64,000 bases of DNA, taken from the NCBI RefSeq assembly GCF_032118995.1, contig NC_092659.1, positions 16,424,177 to 16,488,176 on the forward strand, read 5' to 3'. Origin of the DNA: Asterias amurensis. Taxonomy: Eukaryota; Echinodermata; Asteroidea; Forcipulatida; Asteriidae. The translations under genes were made by a program, and so were the position numbers. Numbering within the stretch: the stretch's first letter is position 1; each line of letters begins with the position of its first letter. A model generated the notes under the pieces. The model was not told where the DNA came from. It saw only the letters and a program-made list of their open reading frames with translations, and made no database searches. This document shows positions 24,901 to 32,412 of the stretch, in pieces.

Positions 24901-27488
24901 TTGTTTGTTTGTTGTTTTTGTTCTAGATAAACAATTTACAAATGCATATCACCTTGTGTGTTATCAAAACCTGAATTATGGGCTTATTAGTGTCTCATTT
25001 TTTAAACTGTCGAAAATGTGTAGCCCTATATTTTTATTAAAACCATGTTACAGTTCATTTTAACTTGTTTCATAACTTGGAGCATCAGCAAATCGACTTA
25101 GTCTTAGTACAAGTTTACTTGTCCGTGTGGTATCTTTAACCATGCTGTCCAGCTTAATGACATCAATTACACAACTCATTTGATGTATCTCTTCCTCCCT
25201 TCATTTCAAAAAGCTTTCTAGATATACCGGGAAATTCTTTTTTAGGTTATAAGTTTACGATTTTGGAAGAAACCATATCAGCTGAACAGAGAAACCATAT
25301 CAGCTGAACAGATATCAGTAAGATGGATGTTGCTATCAGTAAGACGTGTGTTGATTATACTTTGAAATTATTATTGTGCTTTGAATTCAGAAAGACGGTT
25401 CTCCAGAACAAAATAATGACTTAAACCGCAAAAACTAAAATATAATATTTTACAAACGATTATCATTGATGGCATAAATAAAGAAGAAGAAGAAGGAGAA
25501 AAAAAAACACTTAAAGTTTTGTCACTTACATCTCGGCCGGGATGATCTCCTTCCAACCTTTACGCCTGTACTTTTCCCCGGACCCGTAGTTGGGCTTCTT
25601 CTTCATACCGAAGAACGAGCGCCAGCCCCCGGTCTTACGGGGCTTCGGCTGCGGCACTACCCTCTCCCTCGGAGATTCAAACTCCACCATTTCAACCTTA
25701 GTACCACCGCAAATCACCATCATGAAAAATTGCTTTGATTCCAAATTATTTCGAAATTGTTGTAGAAAATATCAGAGCAAATTTCTTACCTTCTTCTCGC
25801 AAGATACTTTTGTTTGTTTCTGATTTTTTTTTTTCTTTTCTGCACGTTGTATCCGAAAAAAAATGCGCTCATTCGTTGCGCTGCGTTGCGTTCTTTACGT
25901 GACGTACAATGACAGTGGCGGCATGTGAAGAGCGCCCGAGCGCGCGTCATACGCGTTAAAAAAAATGCGCAAAATAGAATGGTGTCTTGCGCGCTTTCGA
26001 ACATTAAGCACCCGTTTGATGCGCGATGTTGTCTCCTTCATTCACACGTCACATGCATGTTCGCGCTGGGCCTATTTCTCTTGAGTTTAGTCTGCTTACC
26101 ATGATCGGAAAATTGTGCCTTACGTAAACTTATTTTAGGAGTCTGCACAGATCGGTCACAATTTGATAAAGCGAGTTGGCTCATATATTGTGTGCTTCCT
26201 GTTATCAAACAGAAAAAGAAAATGCTCAAGAGCAAAATTCAATTGAATTAATTATGTTATGAGACCCTGCGTAATGCATGTGCACACGCTGTCAATCATT
26301 TTATTTGTGTAAGTCCGTTGACCTACTGTGGGCGGCGCTTATCTGTTATGAAGGATCTAGAATAATCTAGTGTAGTACTTTCTAGAAAACCACACACAAA
26401 TCCTTTAAATACGGGCTGTGAGAAATTTTCGAGAGGACACATTACGCAAGACTGGTGGAAGCTACGACTTCTGTGATTGTGATACAACTCGTTGAAGGAG
26501 CTTGTGATAGAGTTCGCGTTTGACCGAGTGCAGTTATAGAGCGTATTTAGATTCCGGAAAGGACATTTTCGAACTTAGTCTACAGTTCGGTATTTTGGGG
26601 CCTTTTCCCCATATTTTGTGGCGGGTGTCAGATTGTGTACCCGTTGTTGTTTCGTCTTCTTCTGGACATTTTATCGGAGTGAGTTTACCCCGTGATAGCT
26701 CATAGTCACATCGGCAAAGAACTTATTTATCGCCCCTGGAGCTGATCGTTTAAAGCCAGTGTTTGTGTTCCTCACCGTATCTTCTGTTGCTGTCGACGTA
26801 TTAGCCCGTAAGATACTTATTTTGTAAAAGAACCATTTGTTAATGTACATTTGATTTAATCAATCATTGTATATTTGTTAAACCGATTCGGTAACTGAAG
26901 TGGTTGATAGTTTTATCATTAAATCGCTTTGTTTCTGTGTTCTTATACATCAGTGTCACCTTGTTTGATTTCTTTGTTGCATCTGAGGAAATTCAGGCTT
27001 TTTGAGTGATTTATATTCACGGATAGTTTGGAGTTTTTTGGATCGTAACAATTATTTGAAAGCGCAGTTGTTTGAGCGTTCTTATCAAACGTACATGGCC
27101 CAATTTCATAAAGCTGGTAGGCAGAACATACTGCTTAGCAAATTTGTTTGCTGAGCAAAACTTGAGTGGAGCACCAGTTACAACAATGCAAAGCTGGTGG
27201 AGTTTTGGCTGTAACCAGTTTCTGTTTAGCAGAAGTTTTCTGTGCTTAGCAAATTGTTATGCTTACATGCTTTATGAAATTGGGCTCAGACCCTTACAGT
27301 GCAGAAGTCCACTGTCACGGAGCCATTAAACTTTGCAAATATGAAGTTCTCTGACAAAAAAAACATCAGTTTGTGTAAGAAAGGTCATTCGATTGCAATG
27401 ATATGCCTATTCAAAATACATTCATTCTAACTACTATTACACTTCTTCTTGTCTGTTTCAGGATTACATGTTCTTTGAGATGACCTAA
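3920..27488 (+). CDS. PLSCR: Phospholipid scramblase (PLSCR family)
   Basis: Scramblases are Ca2+-activated membrane proteins with a palmitoylated Cys cluster and a C-terminal membrane helix, linked to bidirectional phospholipid movement. Coding exons: 3920-4109, 5968-6042, 6856-7048, 7529-7640, 8644-8743, 9173-9231, 27462-27488; all junction phases agree and give 251 residues, close to the family's usual length minus a long N-terminus. Visible motifs: TSCCSRFWCGPARAF, then RPTRCDACCCPCCMMEL (palmitoylation cluster), IGYVKQTW, a second Cys patch TSCCPCRCFKDME, the acidic DVNMDHETFNIDFPPG (Ca-binding region) and membrane segment VLLIGAAFLM-DYMFFE. The ATG at 3920 has an in-frame stop upstream in the same exon. 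The N-terminus is short, Pro-rich and lacks an obvious PPxY motif. The last intron (9232-27461) carries an antisense gene. The distant 27-nt terminal exon is chosen because it restores the conserved DYMFFE in phase. Without it the frame would end MVK-stop at 9240. Confidence 0.9.
4752..4978. mobile_element. Inverted-repeat MITE in scramblase intron 1
   Basis: The ends are complementary (TTGCTCGGCCCCAGCG against CGCTGGGGACGAGCGAA). A second inner pair, CGCTGGGATGGGCTAATCG against AGCCCATCCCAGCGCC, makes the element fold back on itself. The open frame on the minus strand is a by-product. Confidence 0.6.
5444..5830 (+). mobile_element. TTAA-ended MITE, full length
   Basis: Near-perfect reference copy, 387 bp. 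The 5' end TTAAAGGCAGTGGACACTAT and the 3' end ATAGTGTCCACTGCCTTTAA are exact reverse complements. The central hairpin is TTTCGAGACCTCAAGTTC / GAGGTCTCGAAATCA. It lies in scramblase intron 1, about 140 bp before coding exon 2. Confidence 0.9.
6307..6691 (+). mobile_element. TTAA-ended MITE
   Basis: A diverged copy of the 387-bp family in scramblase intron 2. The left end TTAAAGACTGTACACTATTG has drifted and the right end reads CCAATAGTGCCACTGCCTTTA. The internal hairpin is retained. Confidence 0.85.
7977..8507. mobile_element. Composite of two opposed TTAA MITE copies
   Basis: A + strand copy starts at TTAAAGACCCTGGACACTAT and runs to about 8315, where the right end is lost. A partial minus-strand copy is fused directly to it and ends CAATAGTGTCCACTGCCTTT at 8507. 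The two arms are complementary, so the block can form a long hairpin. It lies in scramblase intron 4. Confidence 0.8.
9271..9657 (+). mobile_element. TTAA-ended MITE at start of the long intron
   Basis: Copy with a degraded left end (TATTGGACACTATTGGTAAT) and an intact right end (AGTGTCCACTGTCTTTAA). It begins 40 bp after the exon-6 donor of the scramblase. Confidence 0.8.
10270..10800 (+). repeat. Degenerate ~120-bp tandem repeat
   Basis: About four imperfect units containing GACTTTTCCCCAAAA, TGAATGTGGTTT, CCAGTCAGATTATGTCCAGA and CATGATGCTGTGTAGAAA. Units start near 10300, 10450, 10570 and 10690. The period is irregular because poly-T tracts vary in length. Confidence 0.65.
11286..11420. 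mobile_element. Short foldback element
   Basis: Inverted repeat: ACTTTGGAACGCTAGGTGGC and CAGCAGACTTATC on the left match GCCACCTAGTGTCCCCAAAG and GTCTGCC on the right. It is the same family as the 142-bp foldback at 35241. Confidence 0.75.
11765..12560 (+). repeat. ~70-bp minisatellite array
   Basis: About eleven units, most near 70-71 bp, containing CAAGTAACGCTAGATAAGAG, TTACCATCACCTTAACCAAC and GTTAGATTAGGGTTATCATC. Some units carry a variant block, CTTGTTAAGGAC with CGCCATACGATAGCGTTA, which recurs about every 3 units and suggests higher-order duplication. A chance frame at 11882-12076 reads through it. Confidence 0.85.
13017..13340 (-). repeat. Inverted duplicate of 17950-18275 (left copy)
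   Basis: The minus strand here aligns over about 320 bp with the plus strand at 17950-18275. Shared blocks include GTCCGGACATTCTC / CCCCGGACATTCTC, CGTAGATC / TGTAGATC, CACAACTCAAAT / CCACTCAAAT and ATTTCATAGTGC. Long frames on both strands (119 and 173 codons) contain no motif I recognise. Flanking sequence outside the block is not shared. Confidence 0.6.
13620..15215 (-). other. Cluster of minus-strand exon-like segments
   Basis: The plus strand shows repeated CTTACC, which is GGTAAG (donor) on minus, near 13629, 13926, 14076, 14353, 14535, 14682, 14913 and 15210. Two segments end in related peptides, each followed by a donor: DRNTNVTEKSRDVPSK (donor near 14683) and DRGRNFTDKPSVLSPK (donor near 14536). 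Phases agree between these two but not through the whole set, and no start, stop or known domain was found. It may be an unrecognised gene with duplicated exons, or a decayed one. Confidence 0.25.
16320..17100 (+). repeat. Degenerate GACTGTT..TTGGCTGTGGCT repeat region
   Basis: Low-complexity sequence built from variants of TTGGCTGTGGCTTTTGACTG spaced roughly 30-60 bp. The same motif recurs at 17525-17620. No coding signal was seen. Confidence 0.6.
17950..18275 (+). repeat. Inverted duplicate of 13017-13340 (right copy)
   Basis: A C-rich and CpG-rich block, unlike its AT-rich neighbours, that aligns with the reverse complement of 13017-13340. The two copies are about 4.6 kb apart and point towards each other. 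A 116-codon frame here is Pro/Ser/Arg-rich and unrecognised. Confidence 0.6.
19060..19940 (+). repeat. ~190-bp tandem repeat, last units shortened
   Basis: Three long units begin near 19080, 19264 and 19455 with TTTGACGTTCC and CAAACAATTCAATCCAAA. They contain CACATGATGCGTCTC, GAGGTACAAGTAGCCAATGA and TTCGGAAATTTATTGAAATC. Three shorter units (about 19650, 19755 and 19870) keep only the GTACAAGTAGCCAA / TTCGGAAATT half. Confidence 0.8.
20761..20914. mobile_element. 154-bp near-perfect foldback MITE
   Basis: The arms are reverse complements for about 35 bp (GGGTGCGTTCGTTTAGCTTC.. with GAAGCTAAACGAACGCACCC). A second inner pair, TTTTTTTCCAGGACGAA / TTCGTCCTGGAAAAAAA, extends the hairpin. hAT-like ends are possible, but I see no clean 8-bp target duplication. 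Confidence 0.8.
20990..21190. repeat. Dispersed LINE/SINE-tail-like fragment
   Basis: It contains CCTTCGGATGGGACGTAAAG, GCACGTAAAAGAACCCAGTG and GGGTTCGCCCCTGTG, a motif order I associate with a widespread invertebrate retroelement tail. The family is not named with confidence. An internal duplication (TGTTCTTGGCTG twice) is visible. Confidence 0.45.
21694..25723 (-). CDS. Unrecognised protein, nested antisense in scramblase intron
   Basis: Exons in order: 25530-25723 (ATG at 25723; a second ATG follows directly), 24552-24705, 23676-23830, 22629-22856, all with GT-AG borders and matching phases. A probable terminal exon, about 21694-21910, ends IVEDIENFDNE-stop. About 285 residues are visible, basic and probably disordered, with no signal peptide or membrane helix. 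Segments: GGWRSFFGMKKKPNYGSG with YRRKGWKEIIPAE near the start, SRGLQRLFSRGRHGQGQGHG (Gly/His/Gln tract from a CCCGTG/CCCCTG repeat), FSSIKISPKTSLEIAAE, then VRCIMVKEAPGYTDLLAKH. Exon 4 ends in phase 2 but the best frame of the terminal exon begins in phase 0. A small exon is therefore missing, or exon 4 uses an earlier donor (AAG|GTCGAA). A 5'UTR exon with donor GTAAGAA near 25787 lies upstream. I do not recognise the family. Confidence 0.6.
21950..22290. repeat. Tandem fragments of the GGGCCC-AATTTCAT element
   Basis: Three successive partial copies, each with GGAAAG/GGAGAA..CCAATTTCATAGAGCTGCT followed by TTAAGCAG or TGCTAAGCAAAT, spaced about 120-140 bp apart. They lie in the last intron of the nested gene. 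Confidence 0.55.
23268..23525. mobile_element. GGGCCC-AATTTCAT inverted-repeat MITE
   Basis: About 258 bp. The left end GGGCCCAATTTCATGGAGCT and GCTAAGCAC pair with TTAGCAGCTCTATGAAATTA and GGCCC on the right. Related copies are at 27097 and 57410, with fragments at 34432 and 47697. It lies in an intron of the nested gene. Confidence 0.8.
23988..24501. mobile_element. Composite TTAA MITE (full + copy fused to partial - copy)
   Basis: A + copy spans TTAAAGACAGTGGTCACTAT to CCAATAGTGT at about 24360. It passes straight into TTTTTTCTTTCATTATTATC, the middle of a minus-oriented copy, which ends at 24501. The architecture matches 7977-8507. Confidence 0.8.
24856..24890. repeat. (GTTT)n microsatellite
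   Basis: Eight uninterrupted TTTG units, followed by further GTTTGTTTGTTG. Confidence 0.9.
25850..26000 (-). promoter_or_regulatory. CpG-rich putative promoter of the nested gene
   Basis: A dense run of CG dinucleotides (GCGCCCGAGCGCGCGTCATA and TTGCGCGCTTTCG) in otherwise AT-rich DNA lies just upstream of the candidate 5'UTR exon and start codon of the minus-strand gene. It is read as a promoter from position and composition only. Confidence 0.4.
26380..26411 (+). promoter_or_regulatory. Heat-shock-element-like site plus TATA-like box
   Basis: The perfect dyad TTCTAGAA at 26380-26387, preceded by TCTAGAATAATCTAG at 26356-26370, fits the inverted GAA/TTC pattern of a heat-shock factor site. 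TTTAAATA follows at 26404-26411. A 5'UTR-like stretch follows, but no coding exon was found within 1 kb on +. Confidence 0.3.
27097..27287. mobile_element. GGGCCC-AATTTCAT element, medium copy
   Basis: The left end GGCCCAATTTCATAAAGCTG pairs with GCTTTATGAAATTGGGCTC on the right. It ends about 175 bp before the terminal scramblase exon. Confidence 0.75.
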
Positions 27489-27717
27489 CAAAACTGACCA
27501 AAAACTCGGCATGGAGCGAGCAAGTTCGAAAGTTTGGACTTTTCTTTCATCACCGGCGTCCAGCTTGATGTTTCCACCTCAGCCGTTCGACAAAATCATT
27601 TTCATTTAGAATTGAACACAAACATATTGCCGTGTGACCGCAATTACTTTAAGTCGAGTTCATGTTTGTTGGTGTAACTGTTTTTAAGAGTAAACTCATT
27701 TCTTTCCAGTCCTTATA

Positions 27718-27935
27718 GTGTCCCTAGAAAAAAAACTGCTCTTCAAAGTGAAAATAACTGCTTTTGAAAAAGAAATTACCGCTTATTCAACAAAAGTTCT
27801 CTTGAAATTTAAAAAAATGCTTTTGAAAAAAGGGTCGTTTTTGAAAATTAAAACTCTGCTGTTAGAGAGAAAACAAATACGGCTGGGAAAAAAACATAAT
27901 CTGCTTCTGAAAATAAAAAAACCGTTGACACCAAC
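27718..27935 (+). repeat. A-rich CTGCTnnTGAAAA short-period repeat
   Basis: Units such as CTGCTCTTCAAAGTGAAAAT and CTGCTTTTGAAAAAGAAAT recur every 25-30 bp. They give a Lys-rich 119-codon frame that I judge to be a repeat artefact. The position would be 3'UTR of the scramblase. Confidence 0.55.
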
Positions 27936-27970
27936 GAGCTTTTGTATAGCCCTGGACATCACTGCACTCT

Positions 27971-28124
27971 GCCCATGGGTAGACTTGGTTCAAGTCGATC
28001 GTGCGAGAGGTCCCTTTATCCGCTGTCAAAATGTAGTGGGGGAATTTTTTGACGTAAGGCGATGGGACTGGAAATAAAAGGACTCTCGCGTGATTCTGAC
28101 TTGAGTCAAGTCTACCAATGGGCA
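27971..28124. mobile_element. Foldback element with GCCCATGGGTAGACTTG ends
   Basis: GCCCATGGGTAGACTTGGTT and CAAGTC on the left match GACTTGAGTCAAGTC and TACCAATGGGC on the right. It contains the only AATAAA (28073) found within 600 bp after the scramblase stop codon. Confidence 0.65.
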
Positions 28125-29098
28125 GCTTGACGGACGGCGTGTTGTGACCGAGCGAGCAAGTGCATTCTGGACTCGACAAACTCTGGCGTTTCGGACTAAC
28201 TGTGTGTTATTTTAGGTTTAGTCTGTACACTTATAGCTCTTCAAATCCCCTGAGATGTGGCAGAACCGGAGCGTTTCTATCCATGGAAAATCTGTGTATG
28301 TACTTTCCCTTGTTTTTGACAATTCACCTGTTTTTATATTGTGTTTTTGGTGGGCAGTAACATGTGTACTATTATATCTTCTTGCTGGGTAGATTATTTT
28401 CATTTGAGAACTTGTCTTGTATGTTATTCTATTGCTGCTACATACGAGTAACACTTTCGTGGCAATGGTACTGCACTTGGTCCCTGCACTTAATATGTGT
28501 ACATGAAGTGTTGAACAAAATTGTGATATTCTCAAGATATCATCGGACCTTCATAACCTTGTGCTGGGATGTTAGTGTTACGACTCTGTGATTTGTACTG
28601 TGTTAAAAGCTTTTAATGAATACATGTAATACAACAGCCCAGGACAAGGTCAGACAAGGGAATTACGGTTTAGTGTTGATAAGTGGACTGATGTGTGTAT
28701 TGTTCAACTATTGGTTGTTTATAAGATTTTGGCTGGATTGATATGCAGGCTGGATCCTCATGCCTAACCATAGTTCTTATATTTACCCAAACAGGCACCA
28801 GTCTTTTTGCAACATTGAGTTATTTGAAGTAAAACCAATTCTCAACAAAATTATAACGAATACGTAGTCGATTAGCAACAGTTACCTTTTTATAAATATT
28901 TATTTTATATATAAGCATGACAGGTTTTGTGAACATTATGATTGTATATATTGGTTACATGGGAAGTTGATTGATGTAAAATGGTCGAGGCAAACAAGAG
29001 TGCAATGCAACTGGTGCCCTTGTTTGAGGTTCCAGCCTTCTGCCAAATTTTCCCACAGACAACCTCTATCCACCACTCTATGGTAATTAAAGTGGTGG
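28125..29098. other. Intergenic stretch, nothing recognised
   Basis: No exon, RNA or repeat could be supported. Open frames up to 105 codons have no splice context or family motif. Confidence 0.45.
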
Positions 29099-29718
29099 TT
29101 AAAGGCAGTGGACACTATTGGTAATTACTCAAAATAATTATTAGCATAAAACCTTACTTGGTAACGAGTAATGGGGAGAGGTTGATAGTACAGTATAAAA
29201 CATTGTGAGAAACGGCTTATTCTTCTGAAGTAATGTAGTTTTCGAGAAAGAAGTAATTTCCCACAAATTTGATTTTGAGACCTCAGAATTAGAATTTGAG
29301 GTCTCAAAATCAAGCATCTGAAAGCACACAACTTCGTGAGACAAGGGTGCTTTTTCTTTCATTTTATCTCGCAACTTCGACGACCAATTGAGCTCAAGTT
29401 TTCACATTTCATGCATATGTTGAGATACTTGGTAATTGTCAAAAAACCAGTCTTCTCACTTGGTATATCTCAACATATGCATAAAATAACAAACCTATGA
29501 AAAGTTATTCAACAGGTCGTCGAAGTTGCGAGACAAAAAAAAAACACCCTTGTCCCACAAAGTTGTGTACTTTCAGATGCCTTGAATTCAAGACCTCAGC
29601 TAAGGTCTCAAATTCAATTCAATTATTTTAATGAAAAATTGCATCTTTCTCAAAAACTACATTACTTCAGAGGTAGCCGTTTATCACAATGTTTTATACA
29701 ATCAACAGCTCTCCATTG
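29099..29718. mobile_element. Two TTAA MITE copies in opposite orientation
   Basis: A minus-oriented copy (TTAAAGGCAGTGGACACTAT, then AATTACTCAAAATAATTA) loses its end near 29428. There a plus-oriented copy begins inside its own end (TTGGTAATTGTC). The second copy is cut by the SINE-like unit at 29719. Confidence 0.8.
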
Positions 29719-30090
29719 TTAATTTTGGTTTTTACCCATACACCGATGTGTGTTAGCACTGTATACTCAGTACTTTCCAGAGTCCTGTGAAAAAATATCA
29801 CAGGCATGTTACTCTGGTGAGATTCGAGCCCACGACCCTTGCAACTCTAGAGCAGTGTCTTACCAACTAGACTACCAAGGTTGCCCGGTAGCTAGAGGCA
29901 GTTCAAATCCTATGTTTTGGCAGGGGGTACCGCAACGATATAAGAGATGTTAAATTTGCATCGAGGATAAAGAATATTAATTTTGGTTTTGTACCCATAC
30001 ACCGATGTGTGTTAGCACTGTTACCTGTATACTCAGTACTTTCCCCGAGTCCCGTGAAAAAATATCACAGGCATGTTACTTAAGTTTTTA
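29719..30090 (-). mobile_element. tRNA-derived SINE, tandem 1.5 units
   Basis: On the minus strand the unit carries a tRNA-like promoter: A-box-like TAGTCTAGTTGG and B box GGCTCGAATC, one base off consensus. One unit of about 250 bp is followed from about 29979 by the start of a second unit with the same TTAATTTTGGTTTT..ACCCATACACCGATGTGT. It is related to the insertion at 62010. Confidence 0.7.
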
Positions 30091-30297
30091 TGCTAACAAC
30101 TTATTTGTGTAATTACAGTTTCTTTCAGTGATTGTTATTTGGGCCTACAGTCATGACAGTCCCCAATCCTCCACTTTATGGTCACTCAGCACCAAAAATG
30201 TTTTGACTTGGATCATTTTGGTTTGCCTGGTTCATTGATAAGTATTTGGTATTTGCAATCAGACAACAACCTGAAGCGAATTTTGCAGAGTCAGGGT

Positions 30298-30907
30298 TTA
30301 AAGGCACTGGACACTATTGGTAATTAGGGAGTGTCTCAAAAGTCGGGCACGTTCCTAGCGCAAAAGAACGTTCCTGCGGGCATATGCCCGCAGGATCGCA
30401 ACATCATGACAATAGGAACGTTCTAACATGAGATTGGACGCGGTCACGCATTTGGAACGATCCAAAAGATCGCTCTGGCGGTCCAAAGGACCGGTCCAAG
30501 TAAAGCGGCGGGGATACTCTTGCGATCCAAAAAGAACGTTCTTACCGTTCCGACTTTTGAGACGCTCCCTTACTCAAAATAATTGTTGGCATAAAAATTA
30601 CTTGGTAACAAGCAACGGAAAGCTGTTGATAGTATAAAACATTGTGAGAAAAGAAGTGATCTTCGACTAAAATATTTGGATTTGATTTCGAGACCTCAGA
30701 ATTAGATTTTGAGGTCCCGAAATCAAGCATCTGAAAGCACACAACTTTGTGTGACAAGGGTGTTTTTTCATCCATTGTTTTATCTCGTAACTTTGACGGC
30801 CAATTGAGTTCAAATTTCCACAGGTTTTTTATTTTGTGCATATGTTGAGATACACCAAGTGAGAAGACTGGTCTTTGATAATTACCAATAGTGTCCAGTG
30901 TCTTTAA
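30298..30907 (-). mobile_element. TTAA MITE split by a nested insertion
   Basis: The host copy starts TTAAAGGCACTGGACACTAT and ends CCAATAGTGTCCAGTGTCTT. It is interrupted after GGTAATTA by the 243-bp element at 30327-30569. Removing the insert and one TTA restores GGTAATTACTCAAAAT as in other copies. Confidence 0.85.
30327..30569. mobile_element. 243-bp foldback MITE with TTA target duplication
   Basis: The ends GGGAGTGTCTCAAAAGTCGG and CCGACTTTTGAGACGCTCCC are inverted repeats. TTA flanks both sides (30324-30326 and 30570-30572). Inner sequence carries GAACGTTC dyads and GCGGGCATATGCCCGC, a 16-bp palindrome. A 3-bp TTA/TNA target duplication suits the PIF/Harbinger class, but class assignment is inference. 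Confidence 0.85.
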
Positions 30908-31407
30908 TGTTAAACGATTGTAGAGCTATAACAGAGCTCTAACTAAACTTGCTTTGAAGCCACTGTGGGCGCATCCATGTTTATATTATACAAATAAGAC
31001 TTGAAACTTGAAATTGAGTTTTGCATAAATCGGTTTTGTTATTCAATTCTGCACATTATGTAGCATATTGTAGAAACTATATTGTAGAATGCACAAGTAA
31101 ATGCAATAACACAAACCAACACATATCGTTGCATCAGTGCAAAAAAGTTGTATCTCTATTTGGCAAAAGCATTTCACGGAAGTGCTCTGGCATAAAAATT
31201 GTATCTTGGGCTTTTTTAATACTCGTTTTCAGTACTGCTCGTGTTATGAATACACCTAACATTTTGCAGGTTCAATTTTGCGCAAATTTTAGGAGATACA
31301 ACAATTTGCACTGACATGATGATATGCACAATGTATCAGTTTTAACAGGAACCATTGCTGCTTTACAACTTTTAGAAGAGCTTCTCATCTTTCGTTGATG
31401 CGTTATT

Positions 31408-31791
31408 TTAAAGGCCGTGGACACTATTGGTAATTACTCAAAATAATTACTAGCATAAAACCTTCCTTGGTGATGAGTAATGGGGAGAGGTTGATGGTAA
31501 AAAACATTGTGAGAAACGGCTCCCTCTAAAGTGCCATAGTTTTTGAGAAAGTAACTTTCCACGAATTTGATTTCGAGACCTCAGGTTTAGAACTTGAGGT
31601 CTCAAAATCAACCATCTAAATGCACACAACTTTGTGTGACAAGGGTGTCTCCTTCTTTCATTTTTATCTCGCATTTTTGATGACCGATTGAGCTCAAATT
31701 GTTACAGGTTAGTTATTTTATGCATATGTTGAGATACACCAACTGTGAAGGCTAGTCTTTGACAATTACCAATAGTGTCCACTGACTTTAA
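31408..31791 (-). mobile_element. TTAA-ended MITE
   Basis: Full-length, minus orientation: TTAAAGGCCGTGGACACTAT to AGTGTCCACTGACTTTAA, with the internal TTTCGAGACCTCAGGTTTAG hairpin. Confidence 0.85.
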
Positions 31792-31839
31792 GCAAATGTC
31801 CTACACGTTTAATCCATTTGACGATAGCTTTACTTGCAC

Positions 31840-32412
31840 GAGTTCTTTCCGATCCAGAACATTAAAGATCAGTCCACTATCAGGCAAATGGTGCTGTGTC
31901 TACATTGCAAAACTTCCACACTTTTCCAGGTTATATGTTGCTCTCAGTGATCCCAAACTGTCCCCTTGCATGAATTCTCTCCGATCCAGAACATTGAAAA
32001 ATGGTCACTATCAGGCTACATGTATGTCTAATTGCAAAACTTGCACACTTTGCACTGTTTTGCCAGGTTAAACATGTTGCTCCCAGTGATCCCAAACTGT
32101 CTCTTTGCTTTAATACTTGCATGAATTCTTTCCGATCCAGAACAATGAAGAACAGTCACTTTCATGCAAAAGGTGCTATGACTCCATTGCAAAACCCCCA
32201 AACTTTGCATTGTCTTAGCCAGGTTGTATGTTGCTCCCAGTGATCCCAAACTGTCTCTTTGCTTTACTTGCATGAATGTTTTCCGATCCAGAACAATGAA
32301 GAACAGTCACTTTCATGCAAAAGGTGCTATGACTCCATTGCAAAACCCCCAAACTTTGCATTGTCTTAGCCAGGTTGTATGTTGCTCTCAGTGATCCCAA
32401 ACTGTCTCTTTG
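31840..32412 (+). repeat. ~130-155-bp tandem repeat, four units
   Basis: Units are marked by TTCTTTCCGATCCAGAACA (31850, about 31980, 32130, 32283) and GTTGCTCCCAGTGATCCCAA with ACTGTCTCTTTG. Units 3 and 4 are almost identical to each other, so the last duplication is recent. Confidence 0.85.

Noticed and set aside
27718..28077. 119-codon Lys-rich open frame after the scramblase
   Set aside because: It is produced by an A-rich short-period repeat and runs into a foldback element.
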